From positions 28,334,001 through 28,398,000 of the forward strand of contig OZ316893.1 in assembly GCA_973895155.1 (NCBI GenBank): a stretch of DNA of 64,000 nt. Reading direction: 5' to 3'. This DNA comes from Marsupella aquatica. Its lineage: Eukaryota; Marchantiophyta. The first letter of the stretch is position 1. Each line of letters opens with the position of its first letter. Shown piece by piece: positions 54,427 through 64,000 of the stretch. A model generated the notes under the pieces. That model was given only the letters and a program-made list of their open reading frames with translations, was not told the origin of the DNA and did no database searches. The position numbers and the translations under genes were made by a program.

Positions 54427-55596
54427 TTAAGGAATGTACTAAGCTGGGCTGTAAAAATGTGGGGTTTTACATACATGGACACAAGACTATAAACGTGACG
54501 AAATGATGTAATCATGCAGGTCAGGTAAAGTAGGAAGATTGTTTGTTACACCAACAGTCTTCGGCCACAAATGAGTTTTCGGCCACAAATGAGGTGTTGT
54601 ACAACACATTTGTTATGTCATACAGCCATCCATTTGAGTAGTGTTTTTTTATCTAGATGTAAGTGTCCAGTGTGAGGGAAAATTGGCAGGTCATGTGGGA
54701 CTGGGGAAAATAAATTTTGATTTGTGTGAAGTGCGCCTCACACGTCGCTTCTAGGTTCTGAAAATCTAGGGTTGATGGTAAAAATGAAAATGTATAATCT
54801 GAGTATGAAATAGATACGGAGGTGTCGAGGAGTAAAACTAGACCAGACCAGAATGGGGCAGGGGGAGTTTAGGGTCCATTTATATTGAATGTAATGAGAG
54901 AATTGTTTACTAGAATAAATGGTACCCCATATTTAAATAACGTGTCTATTGATCGATACCCAGGAAAGAAAATACCGTCCTATCTTCTTTGCACTTCAAC
55001 CGATGCACAATGCTTGCCTTTCTAGAGAACAAGGTAGCCAAAACAAATTCACCGAAGAGAATAGATAGTTCAAAACTCCTGACTCTAATTTACAAATACT
55101 ACAAAAAAACATTTGACTCTTACCTGAAGTTTTCCTATCGTCTAAAATCTTAAAGTTTCCCTTTCCTGAAGCTCAAATTGTTTTTCCTTCCCTGCCCTTC
55201 CTCAAGTTTTTTTCCCTAGCGCCTGAAGCTGGAGTTTTTTTTTCCTTCCCCCCTGACGGTGAAGTTTTTTTTTCTTCCTGGAAAAAGCTGAATTTTTTTT
55301 TGCTTGCTTTGGTTTTTGCTGTTTTTCTTCTCCCCCACTTTCACATTATGTAGGTTTGTACATCATGTGCGAAAAAAACTAGGATACAATGTATGGATTT
55401 GATGAAAAAAATCACCTCTGGTTTAGGGAACCAATATAGAGCAGGTAAATTCAGGCATGTACTTTGGCTGGTATTTGTCCCTGCAATACCCAAAATGCTG
55501 GTCCGGTGAGGTTTAGGGTCTTTTCAGTACGTTTGGAGTCCTTCTACCGGCGCAGGGCGCCTTCATGGGGTCCCTGCCCGCTTTGTTGCTTGCTAT

Positions 55597-56087
55597 GACT
55601 AATAAAAGTACCCTCATTAATAAGAGTACCCTCATGGACAAGGCCCAACACAAGGATACCCTTAGGAGATAAGAGTACCCTCACTGATAAGGGTACCCTC
55701 ATTATCAAAGTACCATTGTTGATAAGTGTACCCTCATTGATACTTAAGAGTACCCTCATACGCAAGGGTACCCTCAGGAGATAAGAGTACCCTCATTGAT
55801 AAGGGTACCCTCACTGATCAAAGTACCATTGTTGATAAGCGTACCCATTGATAAGAGTACCCTCGCTGATAAGAGTCCCTCGCTGATAAGAGTACCCTCG
55901 TTGATAAGAGTACCCTCAAGCACAAGGGTACCCTCAGGAGATAAGAGTACCCTCATTGATAAGGGTACCCTCATTGATCTAATTAAGTACCATCGTTGAT
56001 AAATGTACCACATTGATAAGAGTACCCTCACTGATAAGAGTACCCTCATGCACAAGGGTACCCTCAGGAGATAAAAGTACCCTCATT
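55597..56087 (+). repeat. TACCCTC minisatellite (copy 2)
   Basis: Counterpart of 11,760-12,250, with the same number and order of units as far as I can see, so the duplication is young relative to array turnover. Confidence 0.95.
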
Positions 56088-56146
56088 CACATGGGGAGCA
56101 ATGAAAATAGGGATAATTGTAACCACGTCCAAAAGGTGAGATCTGT

Positions 56147-56637
56147 GATCATAGCCATTCAAAAATACTGTCCTTCAAAACCTTGAGGACTTTAGTTTAA
56201 GAACTTTTCTAACAAACAGTTCAAGAATGTTTTTATAACAAAGAATCCAATAAAGTGTAAACTTTAATTTTATGGTGTTCAATTTTTTTAGATTTTCCCA
56301 CACTATAGCAAACAAATCCACTGAATTTGTTTATTCTAATTCCAATTCAGTAAATATTACAATTCCGGTCAAATAGTACACGAACCATTTCAGATCTGAG
56401 TACCGAAATGCCGTAAGTTGTAATTTTTATCATTAGATTTATGAATAATTCAACATGTAGGTGGGGAGAAAGGGGGAATTTTGATGTTGAGGTACTCACC
56501 TTCATAAATCTACTATTGATTTGTCCCAAGGAGTGTACAGTTCTTTCCTTGGTCTCGCCTCAATATTTGTACAATGTTGGCATGAATGACACTGCACAGA
56601 ACACTAAAAGGATTTAGTGTCTTGAGGATGACCAAAA
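56147..56637 (-). pseudogene. Oxygenase 5' gene fragment (copy 2)
   Basis: Counterpart of 12,310-12,800: the 5' part of the TET/JBP-like oxygenase gene with intron and the CHSCQHC exon, with the same premature TGA. This is the third occurrence of this gene sequence in the window. Confidence 0.8.
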
Positions 56638-59166
56638 ACAATGACAAGAAACCTGAAACTGAAACTCATTTGTCCAAGTGCATGTAGAGCTTCATATCAT
56701 TGGCAACAATAGTGCTTGAAGCCAACTTACTTTTGAATGACGTGTAAGGCAATATCTTGTGAAAGAGGGCCGATAGCTTCCCAACTACTAAAGGAAGTAG
56801 ATTTTGCACTCACAAAGTCATCCCAACAACCAGATCCCCTTGTGCAATCTGAGAAACGTGGAGTATTCAATAAAAAGTTCAAAGCAAAATGTAATAAAAC
56901 CATCATAAACTCAATATAATGAAATGTAACCATGTCCTTTGTGATAAATTCTGCAAACCCTTCTGCTTTTTAAATATCTACTAATTAAAAGGAAAAGGAT
57001 AATACACCAGAATTTACTTCAAAACTCACTGTCAATCATGTTCTCCGAACAATAAGAATGATAGGGAGGGAAAATGTCAACCTGGGCATACGCCCAAGTC
57101 AGGGTGTGAAGCTTAATTTTCAGGATCCTGGAATTGTGGCCGGAGAGAGGCAGCTTGCAGCAACAAGTGCTTCAGGCTTCTTCCTCATCAGCATAGCCAA
57201 CACCACTAGGAGACCAACCTAGAGCAAGTACAGGTCGAGCTCCCTCCTTGTTTGTGTAGTTCAATGTTCTGACCATGTTCAATGTGCTGCATTCCCTTGG
57301 GTTTGGATGATCTTCCCTTGGCAGAAATGAGTCACATTCCAGAGTTACTCCATGCATAATGATTATTCACCTGCCCCTGGGGTTGGATGATCTTTGTGTG
57401 GGATAAATGCCCGGTTTGAGTTAACGGGCAAGTTTACGTGTTGCCCTACGGGGTGTGGTTGGGACCGGGTGGGGTTGGGATAGGGTTGGGATGAGGTTGG
57501 GACGGTGTCAGGATAGGGGCGGGATGACCAGGTGTGACGGATGACAAATCAAGGCCAAACCAGGCATAAATGAATCACACTTCAGAGTTACTCAAGGCAA
57601 AATGATTATTCTTCTGCCGCCAATCTGAATTGACTACTTGTAGCCTGGTGGAATCAGTGGATACTCATTACTTGGCGAGAGGTTGCACCATAAAGATTGT
57701 TATGGTTAGGAATCAAATAATAGTTGAGTGTTCATTAAGTGTTTATAATACCTTGAAAGGGTTTAACAGTTTAATGATTAGATGCATGGGACCCGGATGG
57801 GATCCCATATGAGCTTACACTTTGAATCGTTCAACAATCTGAACCATAAAATGTACAAGGGTAAATTTATAAGAAGGTAATGGCATTGTGACTTTTTTCA
57901 TCAAAGCAAGCTGGAGTGCCAGTTCCTTGTTATTAGGATATATCTAGATCCAGACTAGCTCCAGAGTACCAAAATCTCTGCACTTTTGGGGCACTCTGTT
58001 GTGCTATGCATTTGAGGGAGTATTCATATCTATAACTAGACCAATGCCCGTGCGTTGAACAAAAGATGTTGACATGAGAAAACATACCAAGGAGAGAGAA
58101 AGAGTAAAAGTGAGGAAAAGATATCAAAGTGAGAAAACTAAGTGAATAGTTTAGCTACTCATTTGCTAAACTAACAACAATAAGTTCAGCAGTTAATTGG
58201 CAAGGGAGTCCACCCTACAATTTAGCTGGTTGCAGTCAAACTGGAGTTTGGACTTTGAATGCCATAAACTTACATTCCACCATGGGTGAGTGCAATGTGT
58301 GTATTTAGGCAAAGCTCAGATAATTGAAGGGAATGGGCTTACTCCCCTCTTTTATAGGGGGAGTGACACTTATTTCACTGACAGTTTACATAAGACTGCA
58401 AGATGGGCATCACTAGAAGAAATTAATAAGAAATCATTAGTAAACCCTAAACCCTAAACTTTCTACAGTAGTTGATTCTAAGTGTGTTAATTTATATATA
58501 TAGTGCACGTTGCACATATTGGTGAGAGGCAGCCAGGGGTGAAGTCTCAATGTGTGATCACATGTAGGGTCTGTTGAGGGGAATCTAACATTTAGGATAC
58601 TTAGACCAGTACTGTCAAAGAACTCACACTCCCCTGCTGTAAATTAAGCCGACATTGCTCCAAAGCAGAGACAAACTTTCTAAGTTCATTGATCTACAAA
58701 ACTCTCCCCACATTGAGACCTTACTAAAATAGAAAACGAGGAAGAAGTACATTTAAGAAAACTAAGGACCAATTTCCTGAAAAAGGCCAAACAAAGTACA
58801 ATGGAGTAAAGCAAATTATAGAGATAAACTAAACCCTAAACCCTAAACTTTACCCTCAGCTTAAGTGATTTAGAAAGGAAATGCAAACACAGCAAAGGTT
58901 AATTAAATCAATTATTTTGAGCTCAATTTATTAATTGTTATCAGTAACAAAATGATGAAAAATAACTGCAAGAAAGAAGCAACAATGGGTACTAGATAGA
59001 GGACAAGGTTCACATGTGGTCCCAATAGGTTTTTGCCCACAGGCAGGTCCCATTTGTTTAATATGTTCCGTTAGCTTACATACATCTAATGAGGGTCCAA
59101 ATGGAAATGAATCACTCTACCAAAGAACAAAATGAGCCAAATCTGTGGATGAGACCCAATAAAGGG
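56638..59166. other. No gene recognised (copy 2)
   Basis: Counterpart of 12,801-15,329. It contains the G-rich run at 57,437-57,527, the CACTAGAAGAAA motif at 58,411 and two telomere-like runs at about 58,441 and 58,830. Confidence 0.5.
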
Positions 59167-59482
59167 GAGAAGGGACAGGATCCCAATTACATGACCCCCC
59201 AAAACGGGGAGAAGCTGATACAGGATCTCAACTAAATGAGACACACAAGAGGGGAGAAGAGACAGAGGATCTCAACTAAATGAGACACACAAAAGGGGAG
59301 AAAACCAGAGAAATACCATTTGAAGACCAAAGACTGAGCCAACATTCCTGAGTTCCGAATAACTACAAAGATTCAGAAATTATGCTAACCTAGGTATTAT
59401 CACTATCGAAAATTCCTGATCAAGCCGCCAATAACTACAAAGAACTTAGAACATGCTAACCTAGGTATTATCACTATCTAAA
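59167..59482 (+). repeat. 55-bp and 71-bp tandem repeats (copy 2)
   Basis: Counterparts of 15,330-15,480 and 15,521-15,645. Confidence 0.8.
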
Positions 59483-59686
59483 GTAGAGACTAGATTTTCT
59501 GCGAGCAACAAGACCATTCATATCTTCTAGAGACTAAAGTGACCAAACACTGTCTAAATGCTCAAGCAACAGCATGTAACATCCGTATCTTGTAGCTGTC
59601 CAACTATGTACTAGTAGTGCCCACTGCAAGGTCTCTAGCTCTGGATGAATGCCTGGATTGAATGACAATCACTACCATGAAAGGTT

Positions 59687-60236
59687 TTGATATATAGCAG
59701 GCCAGTGACTCTGTTAATCGATCAAGCTCTTTGGCCAGGCATGTCAAGAAGTTGGAAGGACGGGCTCATTCCCACAGATCAAGATTCTATTCCTCTTTCA
59801 ATTGTTGGGTTGTCGACAATCTTTAGAACTGCATTGAGTTGTCGTAGAGACCCTCATCCGTTCGCCCCAGTGAAGGGAAGGGATCAACGAGAACCGCACT
59901 CAACGCCCTCTTCTCCAATTGAAAGAAGGATCTCCTTCTATGGATGTCCCCCCAGGAGATCCCGAGGTGCACACTCAAGGGGCTATGATGTCTGGCCTTC
60001 TCTTACAATTGTTATACCAAATTCCTGGAGGTACTGCTCGGCAGGTCGTTGCACAGTGGAAATGGTTGCCAATGGAAACGAAGACTTGCGTAGATGCTAA
60101 GAGTTATGTAGATGCTAAGAGTTGGGTACATGCTAAGAGATGTGTAGATGCTCTTGTTAAGATTAACAAGGAGATCACGGTATTGTGGGAAGTAAAGGCA
60201 ATAGCCCCGCAGTTACAGACGAACTTGGACACGTAA
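59687..60236 (+). pseudogene. Frameshifted gene fragment (copy 2)
   Basis: Counterpart of 15,850-16,399, with two coding-neutral or missense changes (for example Arg to His in the first frame) and the same frame break. Confidence 0.35.
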
Positions 60237-61186
60237 TTGATTTTGTAGTTAAACTTTGTTGAAAGTCTTTATAACAGAGCAATCACAAGTTCCACGCATG
60301 CGCGATTGTGAGGAACCAAGTCCAAGTTGCCGCGCGCGCGAAATGACAAAATTTTACGGGGAGCACAATGTGCACACAACGTAAACTCAAGACTCTATGA
60401 GTGCTTGGAGCAAGGTGGACAGGCTATGGGACGTGATCCAGATTTTTGACCACCCTCTGCTGGGGAAGCTGCAGTGGCATTCGTTCTCTTGGAGAAGCTA
60501 TAGCGGCGACCCTTTGGAGAAATCAGCTGGCAGTCTCGAACAGTCTACAAGGCCCAATGTTAAGCTTTGATGGCGGCGAGGCAGTCTAATCACAAAACCT
60601 AAAAAGTTGTAGCAGGAAGTGGAGAAAAAAACAGGCGCAATGTGTACTACTTAAAAAAGTTCCAAAAGTGGCGTTTTGGGTAGAATAGGGCGCTGCCCTC
60701 AGCCTTTTGGTCCCGATCCCCTAACAACTTTGTGGCGGGCTTCGGCTAACAGGTTCATTATTGGTGTGGGAGTTCTACTCGACCAGCCACCAGAGGCCTT
60801 AGTGGACATAAACGCAGTAGCTAGTACAGTAGTTCACTTGACGTGACCAGTGAGGTGCAACAACCACTCGGTTGATTGAAGCATCAAAAGAATTGGCTGA
60901 AACGGCCACAATCTCATACAACATACATGGCAAGGTCTCTATGCCAATTTCCCAGCCTTATCTAGGGACAGATTGAAGGCAGCTTCCGACCACGAAAGTC
61001 ACAAAACTGCCTATGAGCCATCCGTACCTCTAAAGATCCGCCATATATAGACCCTCTTCACAGCTTTATACAATCTTCCGACTACCGCAGCCACAATAGT
61101 GTGCTAGAATTCACTGTGAAGTACTGGATTGGCTCCACTCTAATTCGTGCCTTACTCGAGACATGAGAAACGGAAAAATTGACGCG
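60237..61186. other. No gene recognised (copy 2)
   Basis: Counterpart of 16,400-17,349. Confidence 0.4.
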
Positions 61187-61478
61187 TCTAGTTTTGTCTC
61201 ACCTTGTTTAAGTAAGCAATGTTGACAATCGGGTCGAGAAGGTACTGGAGGAATGCATCCAATGTGAAGGAGTGCTTTGCTTTCATCAATATCGTATTCT
61301 AGTGAGCCATCTGCTCATTGATGATCTTCTCGGCATCACCCAACCTCGGTTTCACCTTGCTCTGCGTTCAGAAACTCTTTAAACTTTGCCGGGACAATGA
61401 CATCATTCTCTGCATACTTGTGCATGCGATCAAATCGCCTCTTTGGTAATTAAACCATTGTCCATCAATCTCTCCTCC
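61187..61478 (-). pseudogene. Exon-like gene fragment (copy 2)
   Basis: Counterpart of 17,350-17,641, identical in its stop, frameshift and donor as far as I can see. Confidence 0.5.
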
Positions 61479-63536
61479 TATACAAGCTCGGAGTATCCAT
61501 CTCTATATATCCTGCCCACAGGACTCTAGGGGGAGGCACAACATAATCACAACAAAAACTTTTCTCTTTTGCACGAATGAAGCACCGAAAATAGTGTTTA
61601 GAAGCGAAAAGAAATTATGCACTTAACACAGGCCTGAATATCAGATTTGCACGGGAGGTCAAGTGTATTATCTAGCTGGGACTATTTTCGCACCTTTCTC
61701 CCATAAAACAACGCGCAATATATATATTCCAACACATTCGCAGTGCCAAATTAATGATCCCATGTTTGCACCCTGAGTTAATAAAGTGCAAAATAATTGA
61801 GAGATGCAATAGCTAATTACCGATCAGATCTAACTATATATGGAGAGAAGATACATTCGAAATAGAGAAGGGAGAACACCACAAGGATCTGTTGGCAGCA
61901 GCAGTCGATACAAAGTCGATCTAACCAGACGAGTGACAAGTACACATGTTAGAGACTCCTCGATGAAGCTCAAACGACAAGACTGGTAACAAGCCCAGTT
62001 GAAAAACTCAAGCTGCGATAGTCCAACGAGAAGCAAAACGATGAAGAAATGAAGGCGGGACCCCACGAGCCAGAGAATGCAACCCTAAACCCAATATGCC
62101 GCTTCACTAATTCGCTCAACCTTCAAACACACGGATCCCTGTGGCCCTGCAAAACATAGGACCCATGTGCTCACTAACAAGTGGGTCCGCAAAGGTATTG
62201 AAAATGAAAAAACCAAACATCTCACAAGAAAGAATGACGACATCGGCCGTGGGGACTAGAGAGCGAGAGATGACAGCAGCATCCCGGTTTGTTCGTTTGC
62301 AACTCGACACAATATGCAAAAGTGAGTTGTTCGCAAGATGTGGGCACCGTTGACGTGACTCGGTCATGTTGCAGTGTTGCGCGTTCCAAAGTCTTCTACC
62401 GGACAGGTTTCATCATTCGGAGAATCTCAACGCCTACTTTGGACTGATTGACTGGAGAAGTGGAGATCCTAGTGGACGAAATATTTGCACTGCTGTAATC
62501 CTTGTATTCTCAAAACAGTGATGTCGTCAATGTATTTTGTTTTGAGGGGGATTTTCATGTCATTGCGGCGGACGAGCGTTTGGTGTGTACTTAGAGTAAA
62601 GAAACCTTATGCCAGGCGGGGCTGTTCAGTGGTGATTGAGCTCCCGCGTCGACATGCATTCTATCTCTCAAGTGCTGCCGGTGGTCTGTTGCCCCCCAAT
62701 GATCTGCGAAAGGCGATGAGACTCTGAGCATCGCTTGCTTGAGTCTACAGGAATGAATGGTTTGCTTAAGAGGTCACGTGTAAAGTCAATACTGTGCTGA
62801 GCTTTGGAAAATTCGGCGGAGTAGTTAGGGATCGCGATGCTGTTGGGTCACTAAGAGTAGATGCTGTCGGAGTAATGTTGTAGCAAGCCAATGTGATTAG
62901 AACAGCCATGTCAGCAGCTTTGGACACTGGGCCAAAGGGAAAAGACTGACATAATACTAAAGCTGATTTGATCCACCTGGCTGCTCAGTCGGCTACAAAG
63001 TGCACATTCATTCAAGCTGCAATTCGGAAGTGCGGGGGCAAGGAGGAAAAGGGGCTACAGCTGTACACAGCCTAGGGATCAAATGGGCGATGGGGACAGT
63101 TCGATAAACAACTGGGACGAGCAGATGCTACGGGGCGGGACCCAGAGGTCAGACTTCCCATCTGGGACAAAGCATGCTCAGATAAGCTTGGAATCAAGCC
63201 TCAGTATGTAGCCGCTCTGGGACAAAGCATGCTCAGATAAGATTGGAATCAAGCCTCAGTATGTAGCCGCTCTGTCAGGTTTATTGGGGCCTGATAAAGC
63301 TTGATTCACACTAGGACTGCCACTACGTAAGTTAGCACTCTGGACAGTAGCTCTGGGAACAAGGAGCTGTGCTTGGCTGGAGCACCAGAGAGATTGTGAT
63401 GCCATCGGCTATCTCTAGGTGAGAAACAATCACGTCCTGCCATAAATGTCCCCTCGGGAAAAGAAAGGGCAACTTTCAGTACTATGGTTCTGTACTAGGA
63501 CCCGCTACAAATTTACAAAAATAGTTGACCTCCGCT
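61479..63536. other. No gene recognised (copy 2)
   Basis: Counterpart of 17,642-19,699, including the 55-bp tandem duplication at 63,162-63,272. Confidence 0.4.
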
Positions 63537-64000
63537 GATCATTATTCCACTTTTGATGGGCTGATACAAACCACCGTCGTTGAATTGGCCTCCAAACAGG
63601 ACCTACAACGTTGTTTTGTCATCACTGCTACATCGCGATCGGCCTTCACTAGATATCCCTTCCAATTTGTTCTAGATGCTAAATAATTAATCATCGACAC
63701 TGAGTTTTGCCGACGATTAGGAGTAGATAATGTACGGCAGATGCTCAAACTCGCTCGGAAGTTTGCAGCAACTAAATTTGAAGAGGAAGCCAAGAAGCTC
63801 TTCAGGGAACACTTTGACATCCTGAAGACTAATGTGTTTGATGTTTTGGAAGGACTTCATTATGATTCGGAAGGCTCACATGATGGTGAAGTCGTTTCAG
63901 GTCAAAAATCATTTGTGGATCTTTGTCAACTCATTCATTCACAATCCGTCATTCGACTCTCAAACCAGAGAGACCTTGACATCTCGTCAGGGCAGCTTCG
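63537..64000 (+). pseudogene. Possible BTB/BACK-type gene fragment (copy 2, cut by the window)
   Basis: Counterpart of 19,700-20,163, with the same internal TAA. Continues beyond the window. Confidence 0.35.

Larger units (their letters stand above)
51545..64000. repeat. Long duplicated segment, copy 2 (partner 7709-20,163), runs off the window
   Basis: Collinear with copy 1 throughout, with the same minisatellites, telomere-like motifs and broken genes. Differences seen by eye are mostly C/T or G/A. The junction with the satellite is at 51,545-51,547 with CT shared. Copy 2 continues at position 64,000, so its length is unknown. Confidence 0.95.

Overview
The window is nuclear DNA of a land plant. 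Interstitial runs of the plant telomere heptamer (TTTAGGG/CCCTAAA) occur at several places, genes have short GT-AG introns, and the recognisable host sequences are plant-like (condensin SMC2, PPR protein, ribosomal protein eL20). A TET/JBP-like 2-oxoglutarate oxygenase gene, a family not expected in flowering plants, makes a non-flowering plant (bryophyte, lycophyte, fern or similar) the better guess; the species cannot be named from this sequence. The region is transposon- and repeat-rich, with no clearly intact ordinary housekeeping gene.

Layout. 1-3.5 kb: remnant of a retroelement (Gag-like ORF, broken retropepsin, LTR-like tail). 4.8-7.5 kb, minus strand: a TET/JBP-like oxygenase gene and, just upstream of it, a small gene encoding a triple PHD-type zinc-finger protein resembling the EDM2 PHD region. 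7.7-20.2 kb: copy 1 of a long duplicated segment made of satellites, minisatellites and broken gene pieces, including a fragment of the same oxygenase gene. 20.2-27 kb: a PPR gene fragment and a decayed, intron-containing SMC2 pseudogene. 27-29 kb: AT-rich sequence. 29.1-32.8 kb: tandem repeats ending in a G-rich satellite with a 121-bp monomer in higher-order units of 7, 4 and 3 monomers, each unit starting with telomere-like repeats. 32,820-51,062: an 18,243-bp CACTA (En/Spm) transposon inserted in the third unit, with CACTA termini and a GTG target-site duplication. 51,066-51,546: the interrupted satellite resumes. 51,545-64,000: copy 2 of the duplicated segment, offset 43,836-43,837 bp and about 99.8% identical by eye, still continuing at the window end.

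The CACTA element looks potentially autonomous. I could join a three-exon transposase (TNPD-like, 1163 codons) and a ten-exon accessory protein (TNPA-like, 876 codons) with every splice phase consistent. It also carries, on the same strand, a paralogue of the triple-PHD protein (about 79% identical to the copy at 7 kb), a two-BRCT protein and a small Cys-rich ORF, plus an antisense fragment of ribosomal protein eL20. Homology between the two PHD loci extends into the 3' flank, so the oxygenase-PHD pair at 4.8-7.5 kb may be the remains of a related element with different cargo. The idea that these proteins help the transposon cope with host chromatin silencing is inference. It is the main candidate here for an undescribed system.
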